NCBI RefSeq assembly: GCF_003991425.1
Contig: NZ_CP034346.1
Coordinates: 2,827,501 to 2,891,500, forward strand
DNA from: Paenibacillus lutimineralis
GTDB lineage: Bacteria; Bacillota; Bacilli; Paenibacillales; Paenibacillaceae
DNA: 64,000 bases
Reading direction: 5' to 3'
Below the pieces are notes generated by a model that ran no database searches, had not been told where the DNA came from, and worked only from the letters and a program-made list of their open reading frames with translations. This document shows, piece after piece, positions 8,965-17,004 of this stretch (its first letter is position 1; each line of letters starts with the position of its first letter). A program made the position numbers and the translations under genes.

Positions 8965-9858
8965 ATGAAGGGATTATCTATATATAGAAACGAACAGGGG
9001 AGAGACCGCTTCTTGGCAGCATATGACCAAGCGTTAAGCGAGTGGCCCATCCCCTACGAAATTAGCAATGTATCCACCGAATTTGGTGATACGCATGTCA
9101 TTCGATGCGGGAATCTAGCCAATCCGCCTCTACTGCTTATTCATGGTATGACCGCTACGTCACTGATGTGGAGCGCGAACATCGCCGAATGGTGCAGGGA
9201 CTATTACGTATATTGCATCGATGTTCCTGGAGATTTTGGGAAAAGCACGCTGCTGAAGCCATTATCCAGTAAAGAGGCGGCAGCACAGTGGCTGTTGGAG
9301 CTCACCCAGGAGCTTCGCTTGGAGAAGTTTCATTTACTGGGGCATTCGATGGGGGGATTCATATCCTTGAATTTTGCGCTGGTTCATCCAGAGCGAGTGC
9401 GCTCACTTACTTTGCTGGCACCTGCCGGTTCCTTCGCACCGCTGTCCAGAATGTTCTATCTGCATATGTTCCCAGCGGTGATGTTTAAGACGCAGTGGTT
9501 GATTGACCGGGCGTTTACCTGGTGTATGTCGAGACAAAATAGCCTTGATCTATTACCCGCATCCTACCGGGCGTTGATGTCAGCAAGCTATAAGAACTGT
9601 TTTCCTCGGCTTGGTCTACTTCCTACGGTTTTTACAGAGGCTGAACTCTCTCAATGCTCATTTCCAGCCTTATTTATCGTCGGGGAAGATGAGGTCATCT
9701 ACCGTCACTCCATTTCGGATGTACAGGCGAAGGCTCGGATGATTCCTGATATGACCCTCGCAACCGTGCCCAAGGCCGGGCATCTCCTTAGTGTTGAACA
9801 GAAGCAGCAAATTAATGACCTGGTGATTGAATTCCTGAGCAAACAACAATGGGGGTGA
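8965..9858 (+). CDS. Alpha/beta-fold hydrolase
   Basis: A 297-residue alpha/beta hydrolase: HGMTATSLMW forms the oxyanion region, GHSMGGF carries the nucleophile Ser, GEDEVIY the acid and AGHLLS the catalytic His. Start 8965 is chosen for GAAGG at 8953-8957; ATG 8959 and ATG 8929 are alternatives, the last overlapping the TetR gene. It has no signal peptide and should be cytoplasmic. Co-transcription with a TetR regulator suggests turnover of a small ester, lactone or lipid that the regulator senses. The substrate cannot be read from the sequence. Confidence 0.85.
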   Translation: MKGLSIYRNEQGRDRFLAAYDQALSEWPIPYEISNVSTEFGDTHVIRCGNLANPPLLLIHGMTATSLMWSANIAEWCRDYYVYCIDVPGDFGKSTLLKPLSSKEAAAQWLLELTQELRLEKFHLLGHSMGGFISLNFALVHPERVRSLTLLAPAGSFAPLSRMFYLHMFPAVMFKTQWLIDRAFTWCMSRQNSLDLLPASYRALMSASYKNCFPRLGLLPTVFTEAELSQCSFPALFIVGEDEVIYRHSISDVQAKARMIPDMTLATVPKAGHLLSVEQKQQINDLVIEFLSKQQWG

Positions 9859-9953
9859 AAGCGACTATAACATATATTTCAGATGTCCTAGATCCAACCG
9901 GATTTAAATCAAATCACGCTTGAACTTCCTAAGAAGGTATGTTAACTTTTAAT

Positions 9954-9984
9954 AAAACTGATAATGATAATCATTATCAGTTTT
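9954..9984. promoter_or_regulatory. Perfect 31-bp palindromic Fur box
   Basis: A perfect palindrome with arms of 15 bases around one central base. Its core at 9960-9978 is exactly the 19-bp consensus iron box GATAATGATAATCATTATC. TTAACT (9942-9947) and GATAAT (9966-9971) at 18-bp spacing place a candidate -10 inside the box, so Fur binding would block the promoter of the AraC-type regulator gene that follows. The outer arms could also form a hairpin. Confidence 0.9.
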
Positions 9985-10026
9985 ATTTGTTTCAACTATC
10001 CATATCTTCACAAGGGGATGAAGACT

Positions 10027-11238
10027 GTGCATACCGAAGCACCGAATCATGGCTCAATGGCTGCAGACCACTTGCATAAAACAGATTTACAAGGAATCAG
10101 AGTGTTTATAGGAAGCCACTATGATGAACCACTGTCTATCACACAGCTGGCCAAGATGGCGAACATTAGCCCCAAATATTTTGTGGATTTATTTAAAAAA
10201 ACGTTCGGCCAAAGTGCGATGGAGTATTTAACGGACGTTCGCATTCAACATGCCAAGCGATATTTGGCGGAATCCGAAGAGCGGTTGCGGGATATTGCCA
10301 AGAAGGTAGGGTATAAGGATGAATTCTATTTTAGTCGTAAATTTAAGAAGGAAGTAGGTGTGTCGCCCTCTGAATTCGCCAAAAATACTAGGAAGCGTGT
10401 GGCAGTATGTTCCCCCTCAGCCATCGGACATTTGCTTGCGCTCAATATCATTCCGAAGATCGCTCCCATCGATCCCAAATGGACTCCGTATTACTACAAC
10501 CTTTACAGCAGCAAAATAAAGTCGCATCTTATTCCCACCAGCCCTTATTACAAATTAGCATTTGAGACCAATCTGGGTAAGCTGAGTCAGGCACGTCCGG
10601 ATGTTATCATCGGTTCTGAACAGCTGCAAATGAGCGAGGACAGCAGGTTGAACTCGATTGCGCCGATACATTACATAACAGACCAAAAAGGCTGGAGAGA
10701 TCAACTGCTTGATATTGCCGCTTACTTGGATAAAGAAGCTGTCGCACAGCAGTGGATACGAAATTACGAGAGTAACGTCCAAGCTGCACGGGAGCAGTTG
10801 AGGTCTTCGCTGGGGAATGATCGTATTTTGGTCCTGCGGATTTACCGTACGCAAATGTTCGCATACCGGAATCGGGGACTCCAGGAGCTGCTTTACGACG
10901 ATTTAAATCTTCAGGATGCTTGCGACAGAGAACTGCACAGCCACCACTTGCCTATGGCACTGCAGGAATTGCAAGAGATAAATCCTGAGCGAATTTTGTT
11001 GACTATATGTCCGGAGGCTTCAACACGCAAATTTTGGTTAGCATTGCAGCATTCAGCCGGATGGAAGCAGCTCCAGGCCTTACAGAACGGTCATGTGTAT
11101 ATGATCAGTGCCGATCCTTGGTTTGAGTATTCAGCTATGGCCATGGCCCGGATGCTGGACGAAGTACTGCTCTTATTTACCGGAAATTGTCCAAATATAC
11201 TTCTGGATAATGACTATGGCGAATCCCTAGTAAAATAA
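10027..11238 (+). CDS. AraC-family regulator fused to a siderophore-binding domain (short Btr-like form)
   Basis: About 403 residues. Residues 20-120 hold a two-HTH AraC DNA-binding domain (PLSITQLAKMANISPKYFVD, then LRDIAKKVGYKDEFYFSRKF and VGVSPSEF). Residues 125-400 resemble the periplasmic binding-protein fold of FeuA/FhuD lipoproteins but with no signal peptide, so the domain is cytoplasmic. B. subtilis Btr (YbbB), which activates bacillibactin uptake on binding the siderophore, has this kind of fusion. This copy lacks the N-terminal cupin-like domain of full-length Btr. GTG at 10027 fits AAGGGG (10012-10017) with 9-base spacing; ATG at 10018 abuts that site. It is Fur-controlled and followed by a lipoprotein and an esterase. 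Confidence 0.85.
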   Translation: MHTEAPNHGSMAADHLHKTDLQGIRVFIGSHYDEPLSITQLAKMANISPKYFVDLFKKTFGQSAMEYLTDVRIQHAKRYLAESEERLRDIAKKVGYKDEFYFSRKFKKEVGVSPSEFAKNTRKRVAVCSPSAIGHLLALNIIPKIAPIDPKWTPYYYNLYSSKIKSHLIPTSPYYKLAFETNLGKLSQARPDVIIGSEQLQMSEDSRLNSIAPIHYITDQKGWRDQLLDIAAYLDKEAVAQQWIRNYESNVQAAREQLRSSLGNDRILVLRIYRTQMFAYRNRGLQELLYDDLNLQDACDRELHSHHLPMALQELQEINPERILLTICPEASTRKFWLALQHSAGWKQLQALQNGHVYMISADPWFEYSAMAMARMLDEVLLLFTGNCPNILLDNDYGESLVK

Positions 11239-11255
11239 GTATACTCAAAGTCAAT

Positions 11256-11270
11256 TGAGAACGATTATCA
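11256..11270. promoter_or_regulatory. Fur box upstream of the lipoprotein gene
   Basis: TGAGAAC-G-ATTATCA matches the 7-1-7 Fur model at 5/7 and 7/7. It lies 18 bp before the lipoprotein start in the 49-bp gap after the AraC-type regulator gene, which shows separate iron control of the uptake genes. Confidence 0.75.
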
Positions 11271-11287
11271 ACTAAGGGGGATATATC

Positions 11288-12313
11288 ATGTCGGGACTTT
11301 GGGGTATGAGAGAAAAGGGATGGAAAACTCTATTTTTAGTTCTATTAAGCTGTGCAATCATAGGGAGTCTGCTGGCGGGATGCAGTACCAAGGCGGAGAA
11401 CGGCGCTGGGGCACCCGGACCTAAACAGCAGGCCGGAGAGGTCAAAACATCCGCCGAAGCGGACAAAGGGAATAGCAGTGAGGAATCCCAAGAACGAATC
11501 ATAAAGGACGAGCTGGGGCATGAGGTCAAGCTAACGGGTACACCGACGAAGATCATTGCTCCTTATCTGGAAGAGTCTCTACTGAAGCTGGGGGTAATCC
11601 CGGTTGCACGATACTCTAATGCCAAGGATGGACATCGCGATTGGATAGAGGGACTAAGCGATGTGCCAATACTGGATTTCTCCGAGGGATTGCCTTCGCC
11701 TGAAGTAATGATGTCTTATAGTCCCGACCTTATCATATTGCAGACGGAAACCTTTGCGGCAAATGGGGTCTATGAAAACTATGCGAAGGTTGCACCGACC
11801 TATGTTTTTAAAAATGCCTCCGGAAATGTTGAGCAGTCGCTTGCTGCCATAGGAGATCTGCTCGGCAAATCCGCTGAAGCTGATGCGGCATTGCAGGATT
11901 ACCGCGAGAAAATAAATGAAGCTAAAGAGAAATTGAGCAAGGTTATGGAGAATAAAAAGATTGCGATTATACGTTTTGCTCCTAAAGGAGTCAATATGAT
12001 GGGAGGAAACTATTTAGCTGGATATGTGCTTCATCAAGAACTGGGACTCGGCAAAACGAAGCTGATCGGGGATGCAAACAGCGTCGCCCTCTCACTAGAG
12101 ATTGTTCCCGAGCTGGATGCGGATTACATATTCGCTATAGATCAAGGGGGAGACCGTACTATGATGGATAGCTCGATTTGGAAGAGCATGTCGGCTGTCA
12201 AGCAGGGACATGTCTATGAAGTGGACAGCGGCTATTGGCTCGGAAGCGGCCTAATTGCTTATGAGAAAATTATCGATGATGTGCTGCAGTTTCTGATTCC
12301 CCAGGAGGGCTAG
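11288..12313 (+). CDS. Iron-siderophore ABC transporter substrate-binding lipoprotein
   Basis: A 341-residue precursor. The signal peptide ends in the lipobox LLAGC with Cys32 as the lipidated residue, followed by a linker rich in Gly/Ala/Glu. The mature part has the two-lobe FeuA/FecB-like fold: DELGHEVKLTGTPTKIIAPY, then PEVMMSYSPDLIIL, and the C-terminal SSIWKSMSAVKQGHVYEVD. AAGGGGG (11274-11280) lies 7 bases before ATG 11288. It captures a ferric siderophore at the outer membrane face of the cell. No permease gene is adjacent, so it must use a shared FecCD system, for example that at 32459-34581. Confidence 0.92.
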   Translation: MSGLWGMREKGWKTLFLVLLSCAIIGSLLAGCSTKAENGAGAPGPKQQAGEVKTSAEADKGNSSEESQERIIKDELGHEVKLTGTPTKIIAPYLEESLLKLGVIPVARYSNAKDGHRDWIEGLSDVPILDFSEGLPSPEVMMSYSPDLIILQTETFAANGVYENYAKVAPTYVFKNASGNVEQSLAAIGDLLGKSAEADAALQDYREKINEAKEKLSKVMENKKIAIIRFAPKGVNMMGGNYLAGYVLHQELGLGKTKLIGDANSVALSLEIVPELDADYIFAIDQGGDRTMMDSSIWKSMSAVKQGHVYEVDSGYWLGSGLIAYEKIIDDVLQFLIPQEG

Positions 12314-12315
12314 CG

Positions 12316-13179
12316 ATGGAACCGATAATATCAGAAGCAACGCCTTCCGATTTTGCATATCACCAAGTGAACATCCCCCATGCAGAGCAATGGGCAATGA
12401 CTTCACACGAGGGGCGGCGAACCTATCGGATTATTGTAGCCCGTCCTTTGGGAGAGCCTCCGCCAGACGGATATCCGGTTATCTACTTGCTAGACGGCAA
12501 TTCAGTATTCGGCACGATGGTAGAAGCACTGAGATTACAGTGCCGCAGACCGGATCATACAGGAGTGATACCTGCAATAGTCGTCGGCATTGGGTATGAG
12601 ACGAATGGTCCGTATGCGCCGGAACGCTTCTATGACCTTACACCGCTGCCATCGACGGAATTTCGCAAGCGTTCCGATAACGAACGGATTCCTGAGCAAG
12701 GCGGGGCAAGGGAATTTCTACACTTTATTGAAGAAGAGCTGAAGCCGCGAATTGAAGGGCGATTCCCGGTAGATCGCACGCGGCAAGTGCTATTCGGGCA
12801 TTCTCTCGGCGGATTGTTCACCGTGTATGCGCTATTCAGTAAGCCAGAGTCCTTTCAATATTACATTGCGGGTAGTCCATCACTGCACTGGAACAAGGAA
12901 TACTTGCTGGACTTGGAAAGGGAATTTATCGCTCTTACAAGAAAGTTACCAGTCCATGTCCGGGTACTCTTTGGCGTAGGTGAACTGGAAAAATCGCATG
13001 AATGCGGCAATTGTGCTCGGGTCCAAGCACTGACTGAACGCCTGACGGCGATTTCGACGGACATCGGGGTTAGGGCCGAATATAAAGAATTCGAACAGGA
13101 AGGCCATGTGTCAGTGTTGCCGGTATTGATCAGTCGGGCGCTGAGGTTCGCATTGCATCCTCACTCTGAAGAGGAATAA
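12316..13179 (+). CDS. Siderophore esterase, BesA/IroE-like alpha/beta hydrolase
   Basis: A 287-residue hydrolase of the esterase-D/IroE-BesA group. Features are YPVIYLLDGNSVFG near the N-terminus, GHSLGGLFTVYALF with the nucleophile Ser, AGSPSLHWNKEYL, and a late GHVSV carrying the catalytic His. BesA and IroE cleave trilactone catecholate siderophores (bacillibactin, enterobactin) to release iron. It starts 2 bp after the lipoprotein stop with AGGAGGG inside the end of that gene, so the two are translationally linked. No signal peptide is present: hydrolysis should happen in the cytoplasm after import. The substrate class is inferred from family and context. Confidence 0.85.
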   Translation: MEPIISEATPSDFAYHQVNIPHAEQWAMTSHEGRRTYRIIVARPLGEPPPDGYPVIYLLDGNSVFGTMVEALRLQCRRPDHTGVIPAIVVGIGYETNGPYAPERFYDLTPLPSTEFRKRSDNERIPEQGGAREFLHFIEEELKPRIEGRFPVDRTRQVLFGHSLGGLFTVYALFSKPESFQYYIAGSPSLHWNKEYLLDLEREFIALTRKLPVHVRVLFGVGELEKSHECGNCARVQALTERLTAISTDIGVRAEYKEFEQEGHVSVLPVLISRALRFALHPHSEEE

Positions 13180-13204
13180 TCAGGGAATGTTCATAACATA
13201 GACA

Positions 13205-13233
13205 TTGACTCCTTATGCTTTTATCGTTATAGT
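13205..13233 (+). promoter_or_regulatory. Sigma-A promoter of the NhaC gene
   Basis: TTGACT (13205-13210), 17 bp, TATAGT (13228-13233). The transcript would have a leader of about 120 nt before ATG 13363. I searched that leader by eye for a SAM, lysine or T-box fold and saw none. Confidence 0.65.
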
Positions 13234-13362
13234 ACCTTTGTGCTTCAATGCAAGAAAGCCCGAAAGCAGAGAAGCGTAAAGGTGGTAAATCATTCTGTAG
13301 CTTCATTGGAGCTGAGAATATTATCCCTTGGCAACAACAATTGAATAAGGAGTCCTTACATC

Positions 13363-14751
13363 ATGAACCGAGAGCTGAGTTTCTCAAAGAGTATTTTTCT
13401 TATTGTTTTTATTCTAGCGCTTTTATTTGTCTCCATTTTTCTCTTGAAATCGGAGCCGCATCTACCACTGTTGGCAACGACCGTTGGTACAGCAACGATG
13501 CTGCGCCTATTTGGCTTCCCCTGGAAGAAGCTCGAATCGGCGATTATTCAGGGAATCCAGACGGCAATTATGCCGATTCTCATTCTGTCACTGATTGGCA
13601 TTCTTATCGCTGTATGGATGATGAGCGGAACAGTCCCAACGATTCTATACTATGGAATGGACTATATTAAGCCGCAATTCTTCGCGGTGAGTGCATTATT
13701 TGTTACGATCATCGTCTCCATGTTTACGGGGAGCTCATTTACTACGGTGAGTACGGTCGGTGTTGCCTTCATGGGCATTGCATTAACGACGGGAATATCA
13801 CCAACTTTGGCAGCCGGAGCGATTATCTCTGGAGCCTGCTTCGGGGACAAAATGTCGCCACTATCCGATACGACGAATTTTGCACCTGCCGTAGCAGGCA
13901 TATCCATATTCACACATATTCGCAATATGATGTACACAACGATCCCGGCACTGATCATTACTACTGTATTTTTCATGTTCGCGCCAAAGCCTGAAGCGAT
14001 GGATCTATCTTCTATCCAGCAGATCAAGCTAGCCCTACAAGAAGGGTTCCAGATCCACTGGTTGACACTCCTGTCGCCATTTGCTGTTATTGCTTGCTCT
14101 TTTAAAAGGGTGTCTATTATTCCAACCCTAATCATAGGGATCGTCACCGGGCTTCTGATCACGGCATTCGTTCAGCATCAGACGGCAATCGATGTTTGGT
14201 TCAGTGTCATGCAGAGTGGTTATCATAGCTCGATCGCCAATGAGACCGTAGCTTCCATCGTTAACCGCGGTGGATTGCAGTCGATGATGTGGTCTGTATC
14301 GCTGATTCTGATCGCCCTTTCGCTAGGAGGATTGTTGCAGCATTGCGGCGTTATCGACGCTTTTTTCCGCAAAGTGATTCAGCCCTTGAAGCGAAGCAGC
14401 GCTATCGTTCTAATGACGGGAGCTTCGTCCATCGCGGTCAACGGGATGACAGGGGAACAATACTTGTCGATTCTGTTGCCTGGCCAAATGTTCAAGGACG
14501 AATATAATCGCAGGGGAATTCCAGCCAAGACGCTGTCGCGTACGCTGGAGGACTGCGGCACACTCGTGAACCCGTTGATTCCATGGGGAGTCAGTGGTGC
14601 TTTCTTTGCCGCGACCCTTGGGGTTCCTGTCATCGAATATCTGCCTTATGCGACTTTCTTGTGGATGAGTCCGTTCATCACTTTTGCCTATGCTCTCATC
14701 CCGAGATTGCAGAAAAATTCGCTTGGTCAGGAGCAGGTAGTCTCAGGGTAA
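13363..14751 (+). CDS. nhaC: Na+/H+ antiporter, NhaC family
   Basis: A 462-residue polytopic membrane protein with 11-12 hydrophobic segments and the NhaC signature stretches GSSFTTVSTVGVAFMGIA, SGACFGDKMSPLSDTTNF and NGMTGEQYLSILLPG. NhaC proteins exchange Na+ for H+ (or act as Na+-coupled organic acid or amino acid exchangers). AAGGAG at 13347-13352 precedes ATG 13363. It is a single-gene unit with its own promoter and terminator, downstream of the iron genes but apparently unrelated to them. Specificity within NhaC cannot be fixed from the sequence. Confidence 0.88.
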   Translation: MNRELSFSKSIFLIVFILALLFVSIFLLKSEPHLPLLATTVGTATMLRLFGFPWKKLESAIIQGIQTAIMPILILSLIGILIAVWMMSGTVPTILYYGMDYIKPQFFAVSALFVTIIVSMFTGSSFTTVSTVGVAFMGIALTTGISPTLAAGAIISGACFGDKMSPLSDTTNFAPAVAGISIFTHIRNMMYTTIPALIITTVFFMFAPKPEAMDLSSIQQIKLALQEGFQIHWLTLLSPFAVIACSFKRVSIIPTLIIGIVTGLLITAFVQHQTAIDVWFSVMQSGYHSSIANETVASIVNRGGLQSMMWSVSLILIALSLGGLLQHCGVIDAFFRKVIQPLKRSSAIVLMTGASSIAVNGMTGEQYLSILLPGQMFKDEYNRRGIPAKTLSRTLEDCGTLVNPLIPWGVSGAFFAATLGVPVIEYLPYATFLWMSPFITFAYALIPRLQKNSLGQEQVVSG

Positions 14752-14788
14752 ATCATATGGAGCTTGGTTATGGATCTGGCTTTCAGAC

Positions 14789-14838
14789 AAACAGGGTTTT
14801 GAAACGAGTAATTCCGTTTCAACCCTGTTTGTTTATTT
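14789..14838 (+). terminator. Terminator after nhaC
   Basis: A long stem (AAACAGGGTT, two bulged T, GAAACG against CGTTTCAACCCTGTTT) with an 8-base loop is followed by GTTTATTTTG. Confidence 0.8.
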
Positions 14839-14880
14839 TGTTGCCAAATCTATTGGAAGTGTTGGAGGATCACTTTTTTA

Positions 14881-14917
14881 TGGTGCGCACTTTGTATATA
14901 ATATTATTAATGCACCA
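14881..14917. promoter_or_regulatory. TGGTGC/GCACCA inverted repeat around a -10 element
   Basis: TGGTGC (14881-14886) and GCACCA (14912-14917) flank TATAAT (14897-14902) just upstream of the MarR gene. A self-regulatory site is possible; no good -35 was found. Confidence 0.3.
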
Positions 14918-14936
14918 ATGGGTGGGAGGACAGGCC

Positions 14937-15410
14937 ATGAACAAAGAAGAACAGGTCATGATGGCTTTAAGGGACGTATTCAACAAGATGGCTTGGCTTA
15001 ATAAGTTTAAGATGGAAGACAGTCTTAAGGGGTATAAGCCTTCTGAAGTACATTGTATTGAATACATTGAAAAAAATGTGGATTCCAACGTCACAAAGCT
15101 TGCAGAATCCTTTTATATGACTAGAAGCGCTATGAGTAAAATAACTAAGAGGCTCATAGAAAAGGGCCTTATTGAAAGCTATCAGAAGCAGGATAATAAG
15201 AAAGAAATCTATTATAGGCTTACTGAGCAGGGGAAAGTCATTTATGAAATTCATGAGAAATTGCACAAAGGGTTTCAGGAGCGGGACAAAGGCGTATTTG
15301 AGCAGGTGACTGTGGAACAATTCGACAGCATGCTCAGGTTCGTGGAAAAGTATAGTAAGCATTTGGATGCAGAAATAAAAAAAATGGGTATGGACGTGAA
15401 GTCGGAATAA
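14937..15410 (+). CDS. MarR-family regulator of the adjacent MFS exporter
   Basis: A 157-residue winged-helix MarR regulator. The recognition region is NVTKLAESFYMTRSAMSKITKRLIEKGLIE and the wing KQDNKKEIYYRLTEQGK. GGGAGGA (14924-14930) sets the start at ATG 14937; the frame is open upstream into nhaC but without support. It is followed by a terminator and then by a promoter carrying two 21-bp direct repeats that drives an MFS exporter gene, the usual regulator-target arrangement. Confidence 0.85.
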   Translation: MNKEEQVMMALRDVFNKMAWLNKFKMEDSLKGYKPSEVHCIEYIEKNVDSNVTKLAESFYMTRSAMSKITKRLIEKGLIESYQKQDNKKEIYYRLTEQGKVIYEIHEKLHKGFQERDKGVFEQVTVEQFDSMLRFVEKYSKHLDAEIKKMGMDVKSE

Positions 15411-15436
15411 ATTGAATAATGAAGATGAAACCACAG

Positions 15437-15475
15437 GCAGCCCAAACTCTATGGAGAACGGGCTGCTTTTTTCTC
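15437..15475 (+). terminator. Terminator after marR
   Basis: GCAGCCC pairs with GGGCTGC around a 16-base loop and is followed by TTTTTTCTC. Confidence 0.8.
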
Positions 15476-15482
15476 TGTTTTT

Positions 15483-15534
15483 TTGTTGACAAGGAAACAA
15501 AACTGCAATATTATTGTTGACGAGGAAACAAAAC
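15483..15534 (+). promoter_or_regulatory. MFS promoter with two 21-bp direct-repeat operators
   Basis: The promoter is TTGACA (15486-15491), 17 bp, TATTAT (15509-15514). Two nearly identical 21-bp repeats (15483-15503 and 15514-15534, differing at one base) are exactly 31 bp apart, about three helical turns. Each repeat contains TTGTT and AACAA as inverted half-sites. The first covers the -35 and the second begins at the -10 and runs into the start site, which suggests cooperative repression, probably by the MarR protein encoded just upstream. Confidence 0.75.
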
Positions 15535-15559
15535 CACAGAATTTCGAAAGGAGAATGTA

Positions 15560-16804
15560 ATGTTCAAACATCAATCACACAATAAACAGAACACAGATCA
15601 AATGGTAGATAAACACGCATTAATATTCGGTCTCATTTCTGTGTTTCTTTGTGGAATAGGCTTCAGCATCATCGCACCTGTTGTCCCATTCTTAGTGCAG
15701 CCTTATATAAGCAATCCGGGGGAACAAGCTATAGTTGTTACACTGCTCACCTCCGTTTATGCAGTCTGCGTATTTTTGGCGGCCCCCGTACTTGGAACTT
15801 TGAGCGACAAATATGGTCGTCGTCCATTACTCTTAGTATGCCTATTGGGTTCCGCAATCGGCTACTTCGTTTTTGGCATAGGAGGAGCTCTATGGGTACT
15901 ATTCGTCGGGCGCATCATAGAAGGTATAACTGGTGGAAGCATAGGCACGATTTTCGCATATTTTGCAGACATCATTCCTCCAGAACAGAGAACCAAATAT
16001 TTTGGATGGGTGAGTGCTGTTGTAGGTGTGGGCACCGTCATTGGCCCGACTTTGGGAGGATTACTCGCCAAGTTTGGTTATGCTGTACCCATGTATTTTG
16101 GAGCAATAATAACGTTATTGAATGTTGCTTATGGATTCTTCTTTATGCCGGAGAGCCTCGACAAGAAGAACAGACTGAAAGAGATTACCTTTGTGAGGCT
16201 GAATCCGTTGGCACAGCTTGCAAATATACTTTCTATGAAAAACTTAAAATGGCTGCTTGTCTCAGCGTTCTTGCTTTGGTTGCCTAACGGATCTTTACAG
16301 GCGGTATTCTCACAATTTACACTGGATACTTTCAGCTGGAAACCAGCAATAATCGGACTTATGTTCTCCATATTGGGTGTCCAGGATATCGTCTCACAAG
16401 GTTTCATAATGCCAAAGCTGTTGATAAGACTTAGTGATAAACAGATAGCAGTTCTTGGAATGGGATCAGAAATTATAGGCTACAGCCTTATTGCGATGTC
16501 TGCTTTGTTCTCTTTCTATCCACTTCTTATCGCTGGCATGTTCATATTTGGTTTTGGTGATTCGATCTTTGGGCCTTCATTTAATGGGATGCTCTCTAAG
16601 TCTGTAGATTCCAGTGAACAAGGGAGGATTCAAGGAGGTAGCCAATCTATTCAGGCTTTAGCAAGAATGATTGGACCTATCATTGGAGGTCAAATCTATG
16701 TATCACTTGGTCATGCCGCACCCGCTTTTATGGGCATGATCCTTATTGCAGCAGCAATACCCATTTTGTATAAGAGGACGCAGGTGGATATGAGTAATCC
16801 CTAA
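15560..16804 (+). CDS. MFS exporter, DHA1/TetA-like
   Basis: A 414-residue 12-helix transporter of the drug:H+ antiporter-1 type. Motif A GTLSDKYGRRPLL lies near residue 78, motif B/C region GRIIEGITGGSIGTIFAY and VVGVGTVIGPTLGG follow. The wording of these motifs is close to tetracycline-type exporters, but that does not prove tetracycline as substrate. AAAGGAG (15547-15553) precedes ATG 15560. Control by the MarR gene upstream is inferred from the operator repeats in its promoter. Confidence 0.85.
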   Translation: MFKHQSHNKQNTDQMVDKHALIFGLISVFLCGIGFSIIAPVVPFLVQPYISNPGEQAIVVTLLTSVYAVCVFLAAPVLGTLSDKYGRRPLLLVCLLGSAIGYFVFGIGGALWVLFVGRIIEGITGGSIGTIFAYFADIIPPEQRTKYFGWVSAVVGVGTVIGPTLGGLLAKFGYAVPMYFGAIITLLNVAYGFFFMPESLDKKNRLKEITFVRLNPLAQLANILSMKNLKWLLVSAFLLWLPNGSLQAVFSQFTLDTFSWKPAIIGLMFSILGVQDIVSQGFIMPKLLIRLSDKQIAVLGMGSEIIGYSLIAMSALFSFYPLLIAGMFIFGFGDSIFGPSFNGMLSKSVDSSEQGRIQGGSQSIQALARMIGPIIGGQIYVSLGHAAPAFMGMILIAAAIPILYKRTQVDMSNP

Positions 16805-16986
16805 CGAAACTACAGATCGTTATTTCCTCGAAAACGGTGGTAAATTTATTCTAACGAATCTCCATATCGTTATTTAAGAGAGAAACTAGCTTTAAGCCAG
16901 TAATTCAGTATAATAGCGATACCCAGTTTCGTTAGAATTTGAAACCACCTTTTTTAGGCTAGAATAGCGATACTCAGTTTCGTTAG
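16801..16986. repeat. ~186-bp intergenic element, four 24-bp motifs in inverted pairs (copy 1)
   Basis: Four copies of a motif of the form CTAACGAAACT, four variable bases, ATCGYTATT lie here: two forward (16801-16824, 16851-16874) and two reverse (16912-16935, 16963-16986). Start-to-start distance in each pair is 50-51 bp and the centre gap is about 36 bp, so the whole is two inverted ~75-bp arms able to form one long hairpin. The left arm also has GGTGGT and the right arm ACCACC between motifs. The first motif abuts the stop of the MFS gene. The same architecture recurs at 63188-63372. Confidence 0.85.
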
Positions 16987-17004
16987 AGAAGGTTCAATGA
17001 TTCG

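Noticed and set aside
13234..13362. Riboswitch in the nhaC leader
   Set aside because: The leader is about 120 nt long, but I found no SAM, lysine, T-box or other conserved core by eye.
13248..13670. 140-codon open frame overlapping the nhaC start
   Set aside because: It is out of frame with nhaC, lacks a ribosome binding site and its translation has no protein-like features.
16801..16986. CRISPR array or IS end for the four-motif element
   Set aside because: Motifs occur in both orientations with fixed spacing and there are no unique equal-length spacers, cas genes or transposase.
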